64,000 nucleotides of DNA from NCBI RefSeq assembly GCF_029227915.1, contig NC_079882.1, forward strand, positions 19,294,501-19,358,500, in the 5' to 3' direction. Every line of letters begins with the position of its first letter. Position 1 is the stretch's first letter. The position numbers and the translations under genes are program-made. Source of the stretch: Hydractinia symbiolongicarpus. Lineage: Eukaryota; Cnidaria; Hydrozoa; Anthoathecata; Hydractiniidae. The notes under the pieces are model-generated. The model saw nothing but the letters and a program-made list of their open reading frames with translations, was not told the DNA's origin and ran no database searches. Below are positions 36,501 through 50,702 of the stretch, in pieces.

Positions 36501-37428
36501 GTTGTTGTTGACTCCTAAAGTTTCTTGTGGACTTCGCGAATTTCCTAAAAATAGTTTTCCCATTTGTGGAAAATTATAGTTTTCTGCCAAAAAAATATTA
36601 CCACCCTATTTTAAAATGTGTCGCAAAATGACGCCTTGTCTTATTAAATCCGACAAATGTGATCGTGTAGCTATTTTGAATGCTGTATGATGTTAAATGT
36701 TGAATCCAATTGTTGAATTTGAATGTTCAAAAGGTGAATGGATTCAAAAGACGTTGACTAATCAACAAATTACAACTAACCACACTCTCCGTTATAAATG
36801 GTAAATTTAAGGAATTGAATCAAGAAAGGTTGATAATCAATTGAATTCATTTAAAACCGTACTTTTCGCTAAAAATAAAATCCATATAACTTAGGTGAAA
36901 ATTAAAATAATGACTTGAAAAATGTTATGGCATGGTTCTATATCGATTTGATGAGATTGAGTCGAAAAAAATGTTACTTTCATTATAGTTTCTAATTTTA
37001 GCCGTTTTTCAGGGACGCTAGTAAGCGTTGACAGTATATAAGTTTGACAAAGATACATGTGCAAACAACATTAAGAGTAATTCTCATGATTAAAGTCACA
37101 TAGATAAGGTCTAAAAAATGTATGCAAAATTTAGGCTGTTTAAAACACTTTCCCGCTGCCTAATATTTAGAATGTACCAGAATTTCACGAAATATTGGTA
37201 CATTTGTTGGGGCTTTTTGTTATATAAAGAAATAGACAAATTCCTTATTAAAAAAAAGTACATTTTTGTTTTTAATTTTCCATTTTCAATTTAATGAATG
37301 AAAATAACAAAAAACAAAACAATTTTCTTTTTTTATAGGTAGGAGTAATTCGTGTTCCCAAAATCACATTTGAACCCACTTGGAAATGTTTTGAAAAAAT
37401 TACTGAAAGCGTGGATGTTGCCACCTAA
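33536..37428 (+). CDS. candidate two-exon small gene, unknown function
   Basis: Exon 1 (33536-33670) opens with an ATG in good context (A at -3), right after a TAATAG, and codes 45 residues (MRKTKMTTQCQIVYYSALLQ and on), ending at a strong donor TTG|GTAAGT. Exon 2 (37339-37428) follows a pyrimidine-rich acceptor TTTTTTTATAG, continues in phase 0 (VGVIRVPKITFEPTWKCFEK) and stops at TAA 37426-37428. The joined product is 74 residues. Both pieces have protein-like composition and matching phase. The 3.7-kb intron is long compared with the other genes here, and further exons may lie inside. No domain recognised and no signal peptide. This could be chance, since frames this short are not rare in 33 kb. 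Confidence 0.3.
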
Positions 37429-40400
37429 GACGACACGAGAATAAAATTCTAACGTTATACGCGCAGAAAGTGATTTGTTTTAATTCTAAAAATCAGAGGT
37501 GTTGGATAAATTATTTTATTTCATGAGATTTTTCAAAACTTAGTTTAAACAGAAGTTTAAATAACTCGAAAATGTACATCAGCCACTTATTGTATAGAAG
37601 AGATAGTACGATTTTCTATCGTAGCTTCAACAAACAGGTTTGTATAGCTGTGAATTTATAAAGATAAAGCGTCTACGTATAGTCAGCTGATATGACGATG
37701 ATGCTTCAAACAATTTGAAAATCTTATGCATAAACTCACACGTGAATATAAAAGTCCACATCTAGTTATTAGCTTAGTTATTTCAGCTACACCTTTTGCT
37801 GCAAGCGTATGGTTCCACCAACAAAGAAGCCCACCAAAGAAAAAGCTTGATTAATTAGAATCTAGTTGTGTAAAACTGTTTTTGTTTGTCACTTTATCTC
37901 CTGCAGGCGTTTGAAATTAGTATTGTTTGGGATTATACAGCGGCATTTGAGATGTTATGTACAGCATATACTCTCTAAGTAGCTACAAAATTTTTCCGTC
38001 TTTAATTTTCCGTTTTTCACAAGCTTTTCCTTTTTGTGATATTTACAAGAGTTAAGAGTTCGAATATTATTCTAATTAAACATATCTTTACGATATTTAC
38101 AGTTAAGATCTATCCGTCCCTTAAACCATGGAGAAACATTAACTGTACCTTCTCGGTTTTATTAACACATAACAGATGATAAAATGAAAAAAAAGTGAAA
38201 GTGACTCTAAAGCTAAAAGTTTCCGGAAGAAAAACAAAACAAGAAAATTCAAAACAAAATTTAAGACTATCAAACACCAAGTAAGTAGTATTTAATTAAC
38301 TTCAGGCGAATTCCTTTTACAAATGCACGCGAGTTTTTTCAAAGAAATTGACTAAGACCAAAACGATAACTATAAAATCAACTCTTTTCTTTGTTTAAAT
38401 CAGAATGGAGTTTTATCATTTTATAATTGAGATGTTGACATGATTATGCAGTTTCATTGATTCGGATAGGTACATTATATATGTACCAGGAACTCCATTG
38501 GAAGACACCTAATAGCGTCAATACCAAAAGAATTGCACTAAGCAAGTAGGTAAATGTGAACCCCTTATCTATTAGGAGGTATCATATCAATCAGAATTAT
38601 CAATCTGCAATGTAGCTACAAGCAGAATGAAAAAATTTTAAAAAGGTTCTGATCATTGGAAAAATTCTTCTTCAGAAGTACAAATAAATGCAGATTCCAC
38701 TGTTAAGTTTCAAGAATTAAAGTAGTTAAGTTTTTTCCTTTTTATTTTTGTACACAGATCAATCACAAGCTTATTCTCTAGACAAAAACAGCTAAAAATC
38801 ATAAGAATTTTATTTACGATGATGCAATTTTGATCCAAGAAAATCTGATTAGAACGATGATAGGCTTAAATAGACAAAAATTTAATAAAAAAGCAAGAAG
38901 CAAAAAATTAAATACGAATTGACTAGCTATGGTAACAGACTCACACCTTAAAAGACAATAACCTACCGACGCCTTTTTTTATATTATACAACAATTGCAA
39001 CTACGATCTATTTTATAGACGTTTTTATCCCATATCTTTTAGTTGTTTCGGGAGTTAATTAACGAAATACAAAGCAGTGTAAAACTCCTAAAAGGATATG
39101 TTTTCGCCAGAACCCAATTAAATTAAAAAGCATGTAGTTGTAAGCAAGTGTTGCCCTTAAAGATTTTATTCTGTTTTATTTGAAAAAAATTATGATGAAA
39201 TTAATTTGGCAGGTAGGCCAAAGCGGAGTTAAACAAGAAATGGCAAGTTTGTACAAGCAATCTAACAAGCAACGACGTTGCTCAGCAGGGAACTGACTTT
39301 TTTAGCTAAAGACATTGATGATGATAAGATCCCCTTCATCTGATTATAAAAAGTGACAAATGTCACGATAGCTTCATTTGAACAAAGTGTTGTTATTTTC
39401 TTTTAAACTCCTTTGCTTGCTTTTTTCTCTTTTCTCATTTAATAGGTTGCAATCTATATAAGCATCATTGGATTTTAAAAAACCTAAAGACAGAGTTGCT
39501 ACACTCTTTATTTGACTTCTGCCTGGAATAATTTTCAAATAAATGTTAAAAAACTTCTTTTTACATATATTAAGGCAACATTACGAGTTAATTTACCAAA
39601 AAACAAAAACAGGAAATTATTTATTACTACAAGAGAATTAATTTATATTAAAAATATTAAAATATTTTTCAACAAAAAAATAGATCATAAATCCTTACTA
39701 AACTAGTAAATTTGTTTTATGTTTCCATCTCAAACATTGCAGCACGAATGTAGGTTTTCCTTCGTCTTTCTCTTTTATATCATAGCAATTCGTCACGTAA
39801 CCATGTAAAAACTACGTAATTAAACCGTACAGGGTTATAAAAAAAAACTTATTGTTCTATTTTAGCTGATCTACAACAATTATAAATTAATTGGCAATAG
39901 CGTCAAATAACTGATTAAAATCTCATAACAATTATACACTGATGAGTGTCGTAAATATTTATGTCATAATGGTCGCTTTCCATGGTCATTTTAATTGTAA
40001 CTTTAGAGGAGCGTTGTTGTTTCATACTTCCTCGGCATTTCCGTCAATATAAAAAATATCTCCTTTCTCATCAGATAATTAATAGCAATGAGATTAAACA
40101 GGAGTAAATAGCCATTTGATCACTATCAATATCTCTGCATTGACTTTAGCGACACGAGGGTAAGTTTATAGACGAGAAAATAATAGCTATGTAGAAACCG
40201 ATCTTGAATATGCTAGGCCTGTCCTTTTTTAAACATAGGCGTATGAGGAATAAAAAGGAGAGAGGGGTAACACAATTAGTTTATGTGATAAACTGTCACA
40301 AAAACAATAGGTGGCTGTTTTTACTGCACAGCGATACCACAGCGTCCTTTCTTAAGTATTATTCGAACATTTTAAGACAATCTTCTTTTTGTTTTTAATT

Positions 40401-42644
40401 ATTTTAATGCGTATTTTTCACGTCAGTTAATTGCATCTTAATCTAGTACATTGGCTCCCTGCCAAAATTTAAAGAATCTTGTCATGCTAAACCATATATC
40501 TAATCTTGTGTGGTTTAGAAATTACGCGCATGCGTGAAAGAAAGAGAAAAAAATGAAAATTAATAGCTGATGATAATTGAAACATTGATACACTTAATAT
40601 ACACTTTATATCCATTGCAAATCTCCTTACTCCCATTCTCTCTACCGTTCGATAAACCAAGGAAAAAATAAATCTACCCCAAGGGAAATCATTTCTAAGC
40701 GTGTCCTCTTGCATGATATTTGACGTAGTCCTTGGCCACAACAATTGATCTGCGCTCACAAATTCTCGCATTTAGCTGACCAACGTGTGTGAAGGAATTT
40801 CTATTCTGACATGTTTATTGAGTGAAAAATAGTGTTGGCTAAATAGTGTTATTAAAAGAAAAAATGTGAACTAAATGTTTCTGAAACCCCACGTACATCT
40901 CTACTGGTCTTTAATCTACTAAACGTAGCTTTGCTTTTGACTCTTAAATACCTTCATCCACAACAAAGAATTCATTAGGCTTTGTGTAAAACCCTTTATT
41001 ATCACAGATTGTCCCAAGAGATTCGCATTGTCCTAACTTTCAATTACGAACAGTTGGATTTAAAACCTTTAATTGCATCAGGTAGTAAACACATTTTTCA
41101 AAATTAAAATATAATTGCTGGGAAATTTATTGTGGAAAATGTTAATGACAAAACGAAAGAATCTTTCTCGGGTGACAAAAAAAGATCCACTTATGTTTTT
41201 CCGCAATAACATATCGAGATTGTTGCGTTGTTAAAAGGAGGTTTAAAGGAGAAGGAGATATACCTTAATCATTTCCATTCAAACAATCAACTGAATCTGT
41301 TAAAAAAGTAAAAGAGCGTCTGAGAGCAAGTAATCGTTAGAAAAGAAGATAAAAATGAACTTAAAATTATTTATAAATAAAGATGAAGTAATAATAAAAT
41401 ACAAAGTCAAGACTGACGAATAAATCAGCATTAAATTTTCCCCGCATATGATCACAGATTAAAGGAAGTCTTAGAGCTTGTAAAGAGCAGGAGTATCTAG
41501 AGAATCGCAGGAAAGCGAAAGTCTGTTTATAAAAGAAAACGTTTCTACTTCTTAAAACATCGAATTACCAGTAATCACATTTTCCTAGAATGAATTTATA
41601 CAAGGGTAGACTGAGATAAATTATCTGAATTACACTTGCCTTTCATACGAAACCGAATTTTCCTGGTTTCCTATAAAATAAGAATATAATCAATTAAAAA
41701 AATTTTAATACAAAGGTCTTAAGTAATATTAACTTTCTTATTTTCCCTAAACAAGTTTCTGTTCGATCATATCTATAATTGGTCGTGTTTCATAATATTC
41801 AGCAAGATAATATAACTAACCAAGGGTTTACCCTGATCATCACAGAGCCCTAATTTTAGATACAAAAAAATGATTTTTGACAATATAGGTCAGGCCAATT
41901 TACACATTTGGGGGGGGGGAGGCACGTGATCAATACAAATTTTAACTGTGAAATGAGCGTATAAATACTATGATAAATTTACTGTATCTTTCAGCAGGCA
42001 GTCCTTAAAAACAGAGAAATTAAAACCTATATTTCAGACAGACGGTTTCGTAGATTGTATAGATTTTCACTACGTGTGGCGATTTCAAACATGATCTAAC
42101 ATGTACCGAATAAATACTACAACGAAAAGAAAAAGCGAGAGAAAAGTTTTGTTTCTATTTTACGTAGTGTAAAAACGTTTATAAATTACACGGACGAAAA
42201 AAAATATGTTTAATACTCTCTATAATTACTCAAAAAAACCTTCTAAACTCGCATTACCCATTTCGTTAAACTGTCAAGGCATTATGTAAAAAAACAAATA
42301 TCCTGTTGCAATACACCTCTTCACAGTTTAAGATGTTCCCTCATTTTCTGTATTAAGTGAATTTAATAAAGCTTTGACAATGGGCACTTTTTTAAAAAAA
42401 TATTTCCCAGAAAATCATTTCACTTTTCTTCATGTCAGAGCCTTCTTAATTGATAACAGTTTACTTCCTTTTTTTGCTTCTTCTTTTTTTAATAAGAACG
42501 TTGTAACAAAAGAAAAGATGCATTTAAACAATGGATAGCTGAAACTCTGAACTCGTGTATTATGCTAAAAAAAGCAATGCAATATGGGTTTTTCGTATTC
42601 CTAGACTCGTTTTTAAGTTACCTTAGAACTGAGGCTTTGAATAG
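37429..42644. other. intergenic, no gene recognised
   Basis: Long AT-rich stretch without coding-like frames or splice-linked exons that I can support. A minus-strand frame at 40487-40771 has mixed composition but no recognisable family. Confidence 0.4.
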
Positions 42645-43043
42645 TAGAATAAAATCAAAATAGCTGCAGAAAGTGGAAGGAGCAGTGCTGTGAGTAAACA
42701 AGAGTTGTTGGAACTGTTATTAAGAGATATTGATTTACTAATTGTAATTATTAACAAGTTAAAAAAACAAGTTACTAAATTAGATACTTGGGGAAAGCCT
42801 TTGTCATTTCTTCCTGCGTTCACAATAAAAGACATTGAAGCACATTGTTTAAGAAGTGGAAAAACGTCAGAAAGTTCAATTATTGAAAACTCTTGATCGT
42901 GGAAGAAAGTTTAAAAACGAGAGATATTTAACTTCAGATTTAGTGAGTACAAAATGGGATGAACAATGCTTTTATTTAAAATGTCAGTGTAAGGCAAGCA
43001 TGAAGAAAGAAAAACAAGATGTGTCTCTAGCACTGTCTAGGTA
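42645..43043 (+). pseudogene. frameshifted remnant of a SWIM-finger/YqaJ-type element-associated gene
   Basis: Frame one from 42645 reads through WGKPLSFLPAFTIKDIEAHC (about 42786-42848) to SSII. A single extra G at about 42885 shifts it to an early stop (42894-42896). The sense continues in the next frame as KTLDRGRKFKNERYLTSDLV and later CQCKASMKKEKQDVSLALSR, ending at TAA by 43044. I recall this combination (LPxFTxxDIExH...SGK, then RGxKFKxERYL) from metazoan proteins that go on to a SWIM zinc finger and a YqaJ-like nuclease domain and are common in invertebrate genomes as probable mobile-element genes. Here the fragment stops before the SWIM cysteines. Broken and probably not expressed. 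Confidence 0.6.
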
Positions 43044-43044
43044 A

Positions 43045-46000
43045 ACTTTTTACTGTGCTTAAAACTTTTTAAAGATCAGGTGTTAAAAAGCGATATTGAT
43101 TTCGCCTACTTACTGTGTTTACATTTTACCATTTCAAGCCTCGTCTCCATGTATAGCGAAGTATTGCGCAATCGAATACAAGTAACCCGTAGTGCAATAA
43201 TCATCTAGTGGAAACATCCTAATTATTCAGAGCGTTTAAAGTAAATTTGACAAACCGAGGAAAATTATATGTGACAATGTGTAATGGCTGAAAAAGAAAT
43301 ATTAATTGTAGCTATGGCCTAAATTGTGCAGCTTTAAGTAATGGTAGAGGGTAATGAGTGTTTGAAGTCGGGCGTGAAGGAGACAAAGTAAGTTACATTA
43401 CCCTGCAATATTTGCGGCGGTAACTTGTTTGCGTATCTCAAAAGCCATATAGCGGTCGCTGAAGTAGGGGTGGAACACGAAACCGTTTGTTATCTTAGTA
43501 TTTCTTTTTGTTATGATATAAACTTAGCGTTTGACCATACATGGAAGCGTGTCTGAGTGGTTTTAAGTAGTTTTTCATATCTTGCATAATCGCAATGTAA
43601 GAAAATTCTGATGAATTCCACTTATTAATATTCGAATTTATTATTGCGCCTTCCAACTACACTTTAATTATCAATATTGTTATACTCCCCTTTAATTATC
43701 AATATTGTTATACTCCCCTTTAAAAAAGTGCACCAAATTTGTGAAATATATATTGGCGTCAAGGTCCGTTTCCGTATTTAAGGTTTTTTGCGTTGTTGTT
43801 GTTGTTTTTAATTACTCTGATGTCAGGGCATGACATAGTTTATCCTACAAACGTTAGAGATAAATGCGTACAAATTGCAATTTTTATTTTTTTCTTAGCA
43901 ATTTTAACGAAGATATATATGTGTGTGTACGTGTTGTCCGAAGAAATAGTGGTATCCCACCCTCCATGGGAACTAAAGGTAAAAGAGACAGAAAATGTAT
44001 TACGCACAAGGAAAAGTAGCTAGCTAGCCTTATAACACGCATCTCGTAACAACAGACAGGAGTTTCATTCTAATGTCTCATTTCCATTTCATACTAAAAT
44101 GCCACTCATTGTGACCAGTTACTCTTTAATGGTTTCAGAATATGAATGCATTTCAAAAGAGAACTGTGATGCCAAAGTTAGCCCTCTTGTGATTGTTGGT
44201 TGAAAAAATGATAAACATAAATGAACATCTTTTTTAGTAGCCACCACCTTGACGTAACAAAATAACAAAAAATATGCAAGAAATAACAACAAATATAAAA
44301 GCAGAGAGTGCAAGGAAAAAAGAAAAAACACATAAAAGTACAAAAAAACTATGTAAAAACATTAGCACCTTTACCCCTCTCTTGAAAACAGATTTTAAAA
44401 CTAACCATAATATTATTTCACAGCGAGAAGTTTCTTGAAATGACTCAATCTTGCCCTATCTTTGCTTTTTATATGACAAAAACAATGGAGAGATAAGGTC
44501 ACTCAAATAAAATAATAAACTCTAATGCCTTGTTAATTCAATGCGTAGTCTAAACATTATTCTAAGTCAAGAAAAACAAGCTACCATGGCGAATAGTCCA
44601 CAGAATAAAAAGAAGCTTAATAAAAGAATATAAGATGTCGAAATAGAATTGATACGTATTTACAAAAACAGCTGCCAGCATGGCTGTCTTTATCGGCAGG
44701 AAAAAATCGGACTACTGCATCATAATAAACTTAATTGGTGAAAGCATTAAATTATGTCTCCGTAATTGATAAGGTTGCTTATGTGCTAGCTACTATCGTA
44801 TAATAGACTTGTAACCTTTGCTGAATAAAAAAAAATGTAAATGGAATGTTAAAAAAATAGTTGTAATTAAAATATTATACTTATATTATTTTAGAAAACA
44901 AAAAAGTTAAATATTTGTGGTTGTTTTGTTCAGGTATATAACTTTGTTTTTGTTCGTAGTAAACTTGTATAGATCAGCCTTATTGTCATTTGATGAATAG
45001 AGAAGCCAAAATCCTTTTTTTTATATTGATGCTTTTATGTATCTCTACTAATTCTGTATTTTAATACAACTAGCTGTATTATTAAACGATACGATAATAC
45101 TTTTTACTGGCGGTGACTTCGTTTGCAATAAACGGCAAGATCTTGAATGGCCATAGAAAAGATCAAAAGAAAAAGATTAAAACATTAGATTATATTGTCT
45201 TTCTATTTATGACATAGAAGGAAACACACATGAGCCAATGACAAGTATCTTTCAAATCTTAACGAAATAGTTTTTGTTAGATGTTCTGTTGTGAATATTC
45301 TTGTGATAGTAAATATTTAAAACATAAGAAAATCTAAAACAACTAGCTATATTCCGTTTATATGTGTTTTCTCAAAAAAAAACTAGATGGTCGCTTAGCG
45401 AGATAAATAATAGCGAATTCAAGTTGTGCTATTAAATCAAAAGTGGAGTCAAAGCATCGTTGCTACCATTAGAATAGCAAGTTATCGTAGATTAACATAT
45501 TGAAAGCCTCCCTATGCAGCTTTTGCGGAAAATATTTACAACCACAAATGTCAAGAGGGTGTTTGTTGAAACATGTAACATGTAGCTAGTTTTGTATTGT
45601 TTTTGATGTGGTAGATTTGTGTTTGCTGATCAGAAACCTTTACTCTCAACCGCTTTCTGGACTTATAAGCTAATTGTGTTACACCATAATGTAGCAGGTC
45701 AGCCGTGGAGACTTTTTGATTCTCTACGTGAATTATGTTTAAGATATCAAAAATGTTTCTCAAAATCTATGAATTCGTTTAAGTTTGACGTCAAGATATA
45801 GAACGGCTAAACCCTCGTCTAGCCTTTCTCACCTAAATAAATATTTGTTGCACAATGTGAAAGGTTTTATATAGTTTAACATTGGTTGAACTCTGGACTC
45901 TCGGATTTGCATGTATTTCTCAGTTAAGCCCTCTTCAAACAGACTGTTTGTTTTTGGTTATCAGTAAACAAAAATACATTTTTGCATGAAGATTCTCCGT

Positions 46001-48310
46001 GTGGCCCATTAGTAATCGCTTATCTTGTACGAAAATAAGCAGATATCGAAAGCAATCACCTTTTTTACATTTTTCTGCTTTGGCATGTTTGCTCTGCTAA
46101 TAACAGCGACTTGGGACTTTCTCATCTGCATCAATGATTTTCATCAGTAAGGATTCCCTAATGAGAATATGTACCTGCGCTTGATAGATTTACGCGGAGC
46201 AGATTCTTTAAAATTGGCTATTTTTATATTAGATTCTCGCATTTTTAAATGTTTAGAGCGTTCAGGGTGGACTTTTTTAAATTTTTAAAGCAACCAATGA
46301 GAATGCCTCGTATCTTTTTAAACCAATCTAAAATGATCTAAATTTCACGGCCTCTTACGAATAAAGCATATCAATCAAGCGCCCGGAAAGTTCCGTGGTT
46401 AAAAGCACACAATGTAAGACTCCCATGAGAGGAACTTGATTGATTTGTAAAGACTGTGTCGCTTGATTACTGAGAATTATCAGGTAAAGATTCAATAGCA
46501 AGCCAGTAGATATGCTGGATACCTGTTGCAAGTCTGCCTGCCTTGACTAGTTGCAGAGCTACATTAACGTTGGTAGCTAGCTACCAAAAAATCGCAGAAG
46601 TTTTAGTTCAAATTAACCAACTGAACTCAGCTTTTGGATTGTACTACCCATTTTTCCTAAATTTTAATTTGCTTATCGGTAATTAATTAGTGAGATTTAG
46701 TGACCATAAATTTCTTAATCCAGTTTTTCAACCTTTCCGACTATATCAACAACATTTGATTATGTTTTTTGTTTCTAAGTGTATTCCATCTCTTTCTTTA
46801 AAAGATTCTAAAAACGCTTTGCGTGCCAAAAGGGATTTGACTTAAAAAGTAAGTGGTTCATTTCATGTTTAATTTTTTTGAGATGTACATAAGTTTCTCA
46901 ACAACTGTTTTATAAAAAGGTAGTTTACCTATTTGTCACTGTTGAATCCTCTTTTAAAATGCCTACATTCTGAAACTCAAAAGGTATAGCTAATGCAAAA
47001 TTATTTTTTTAATTAATAATACCAGACAGGTCTGAAGACACACCATAGTAATATTGAGTCAATATCAATATTTTTACCAGAGTTATTGTCCTGGACCATA
47101 GCTAAATGTAGTTTTTCTTTATTTATCCTGTTGTACTGTATGTAATTTTGGAAAGCAAGCTATGATTAGGTTATTTATCATAATTGAGATTTGAAATTAA
47201 ATTTCATAATACATGATTTTCCCTTTTATCCTTTGTTTTCTATAGTCTGCTTTAATTGTAAGATTTTACAGGTTATAAGAACTCATACCCCCTCCCACAC
47301 AAACACACGCACCTACCAAAAGAAATTCCAAGGATTAGAAGAAAGAGGTTACGTGCATTGCATCACGTGTTCTTGACAAACGTACGCTGCATCATCATAC
47401 ATATACAAATATAGCTCTAGATTTAATCCAATTATCTCTATCATTACAATCGCTTAAAATCTCGTACATTTTTTGCAAGTTATAATAATTAATGATGTTT
47501 TTGATAGATAATCTCAGGCCATAATCTTTCATGCAGTAAACAATAATTAGAAGTGGAATGAGTAACAGGTTTGTTGATTTGTTTGCCATTTATACAAAAT
47601 TTTAATTTAATTCAACTTATATTATCTTGTTTAACATTCCATGATTCGTTTTCAAAAACAGGTTCGATAGAATTGTGATGGAAGAATCTGCAAAAGCTGT
47701 GTGATATATTTGTACGGTACTATTAGCCGGAGTGTTTATTTTACTTGAAGTAAAAAGTGGAATCACATAAACAACACATCAATAGCAACTCGAGTAACCC
47801 ATGGTGACATCTTATCAACTTGAACGTGCATCAGGGCTATCCTATACCTTATTGAAAATTAGCATTCAATTGAACTGTATTTTTTATTTAACAAGTTTAA
47901 TTAAATTAGATTCTTATTGACGTCAATTTAAACAGCAACGATTAATGAAATTAAAACATTACAACTTTGTGCATCGTCAGAAAACTGTCTGACAATGAGT
48001 AGCAGTTGGACGCCGATCTTTAAACCGCAGTCAAACAAACTAGCAACAATATGCTGATGACGAATGCGGATATCTTACCTGGTTGGATTGCACATATATA
48101 GTTCCGATGTGGTTAAACCATTCTTGATAGAGAATGTCTATACAGATGACTATTGATGGTCTACATACATATTTAATTAAGTCTGAATAAATTCATTGTT
48201 CATCTTGTATTAATATCAAACGATCATAACATTTACAAAGTTAATTTCTAGGTGAAGGTTTTGATATACATTTTGATGTTTTGTATATTACTGTCTTGGT
48301 GGCTGTAATT
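43045..48310. other. intergenic, no gene recognised
   Basis: AT-rich. Holds a 28-bp perfect direct duplication (43663-43718) and a short inverted repeat ATCAATCAAG/CTTGATTGAT at about 46372-46446. Nothing else supported. Confidence 0.4.
43663..43718. repeat. 28-bp perfect tandem duplication
   Basis: The unit beginning TTTAATTATCAATATTGTTA and ending CTCCCC occurs twice head-to-tail with no mismatch (43663-43690, 43691-43718), followed by a third TTTAA start. This is a recent slippage-type duplication. Confidence 0.95.
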
Positions 48311-48316
48311 TTTGAA

Positions 48317-48400
48317 TCTATATTATAATGTCCGACTTTCTGTTTGTAAACCAAACACGGTAGCGGCGGGTCAATTTCTGTAATTTTTTAGTGATAGCAA
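48317..48400 (+). mobile_element. Helitron-like 5' end fragment
   Basis: After an A at 48316 the sequence TCTATATTATAATGTCCG matches the 5' end of the copies at 51409 (TCTCTATAAATATAATGCCC). Further on, CGGCGGGTCAATTTCTGTAA resembles the 51490 region. No 3' CTAG end was found, so it is probably truncated. Confidence 0.4.
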
Positions 48401-48660
48401 GCTGATTACAGCCCATGTATGAGCTAATACAAAACAGAAATGGAAACAAATTGTGATGCATGTAGGATATAAAAGAATAGTTTTCAATTCTCAGCTAGTT
48501 GTGACTGAAGGTTTGAAAACATAACTTTTGTTGAGAAACAAGCATGAAAAAGCGCTAAATCATCAATTCGCTATTTTTGCAAAAGTTATGGCCAGGTTTT
48601 TAGCATCTATAAACTGTTCTTTGCCACGCAAAAGAGTCCAATGCTTGAAAACATAAGACT

Positions 48661-48712
48661 TTCTCAATAAGCCTTTGTCAATAAGCCTTTGCCAATAAGC
48701 CTTTTTCAATAT
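48661..48712. repeat. 14-bp tandem repeat, AATAAGCCTTTGTC
   Basis: Four imperfect copies in a row (TCAATAAGCCTTTGTCAATA, CCAATAAGCCTTTTTCAATA). The array is short and noncoding. Confidence 0.8.
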
Positions 48713-49066
48713 CGCCTTTTCATGATCAGCCGTGATGGCGAAAAATCAAAACATTGCATGAAAACGAGGTTAGTTTAGAACGCTGAGTTGTTTACTGTCC
48801 TGACCTTAGTTATCAATAATTTTTAACTGCCATATTAAAAGAATCGTAGTGGATAAAAGTATATCGAGGGTATTAGTGGTGACAAAAATTATGAGTGTGA
48901 CAAAAATTATGAATATTTATTGATATTAAGTGTGTATTTATGGCAACTTTAATTTTGGCTAGCTAGCTATAGCTAAACATCTTGTTCCTTACTCCTCCGA
49001 AAAGTTTATATTCTATACTGTAAGGTTTAAAATGTTTACCTAGTTTACTGAAACTTCATAGAACTT

Positions 49067-49102
49067 ATATAATTATAATTTATATATATTATAATTATAT
49101 AG
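49067..49102. repeat. AT-only inverted repeat
   Basis: TATATAATTATAAT and ATTATAATTATATA are perfect inverted arms of 14 bases around an 8-base AT centre. It can extrude as a cruciform. The flanks show no element structure. Confidence 0.75.
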
Positions 49103-50702
49103 GTTATAATTATTTTCCTAAAATAGTTACCTAGCTTTTCATCCTAGCCAGATATTACAGGTAGGATGTTATAGCTAGCTATGTACACAGGGATGATGTG
49201 CTGCCCAGCACGTTCGTTATTTTTGTCGCACTCTCCTGCTAGCCTAAATTGGGAAACTTAAGAACTATAATACAGAAAATTTTTATGTTAATTCTATCAG
49301 ATTTGTCTAAGAGGAGCACGTTTTAAATTTTTTTTTACATAAGTTGTTGATCTTTGCTTTTAGGTACAAATATATTACAAAACCCATAGTTACAACTGAC
49401 GTGGAATAACAATCTAGCAATACTTATAGAAATACTACTTATTGAGAAGGCATGTGCTAGTGTAGCTAATTATAAAATGTAAAACAGCAACTTTAATAAG
49501 CCCAATGGGTATAAAATAAATGCCATTTTCTATTTCTTTTACCAAAAGCTCATAATTTGCCAATTTGACAAGTTAATTTGAGAAACAATAAAGGTAAACG
49601 GACTATATGTGCATCACTTCGCTGGCAAATTAGAATTGTCTCTGAACTTAAAATAGGTCTATACACTCGTGTTCAAAAGCCTGTTTTATGATAAATGTAG
49701 ATAAATTTTTTTTGATCATCTGTGAAAATAAATTCCGCTAAAATGAAGAAATATCGCGTTTTTCACACGAAATATTTTTTCTGATAATGGTATTTCAATA
49801 TCTGCAATCGATGGAAGATTAAAAGATTGTCATTTCACTTCAAATAAATAATCATTTTACTCAATTCTTCTATGCCAGTATGTAAAGATTCGGACATCGG
49901 ACCATGCATGGTAAGTACCTCTTTGGTCTCGGTTTCACCGATATTAACCCTATTTATACTGTGTTTTTTTTATCACATTCTAAGAGATGAGGGTGAATTT
50001 AACCACTGCAAATAACCTTTTAAATGTCTTTAGCTATATTGTTGAAACTCAGTAGAAATATAATTAGCATAAATGGAATTTATTGGTGGGGACAAAATCA
50101 TCATTCTGATAAAAACACATGTTTTCACTGTGGACCATTATGAGCTGATTAGATTGACTTGAATGTGAATTTTGTTTTCTAAATGATTCCTATGTTATTA
50201 GCCCTACTAATTTTTTTTGGTTTCTGCCATCTAACCTGAAAGGGATTGATCATTTAAATTTAAAAAATTAAAATAAACATGGTGTTTATGATTTTTTTAA
50301 CCAAAGGAGTTACTGTGTCGAGATTGTATTATTTAAAGGGTTGCTAACTCGTAATGTAAGATATAAAGTCGTGCTGTTTTTTTTACGGGTCTGTAACTTA
50401 TGGCACAGTGCCTGCATGCATGTTGTTGATTTTACTCAATATGGTGTCACATATCGTCTGGTTTTATTCAGTGAAGAATGCATCTCTTGACAGATAATCT
50501 GAAACTGTTTGCGTACGCTTGACATGTTATTTAATATTCGTGACAGCTTTGACGTCATGCAAACCATAAATTAAGAGATTACGTCAATAGGCTCAGTGTT
50601 TTTTTAAAAAAAAAAACAATTTCTGACCCCGCCTGTACAAATAAAAGCGCTTTTACTTTTAGAAAGTATATACAATTTTGTGCGATTATGCACTGGAGTG
50701 GG

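Noticed and set aside
36207-36590. 127-codon minus-strand open frame
   Set aside because: Begins with TTG, the second half is low-complexity Phe/Leu/Asn typical of random AT-rich frames, and no splice partner or family was seen.
43540-43570. tRNA-Leu-like word AGCGTGTCTGAGTGGTTTTA
   Set aside because: Only a D-arm-like match; no T-arm or acceptor stem follows at the right distance.
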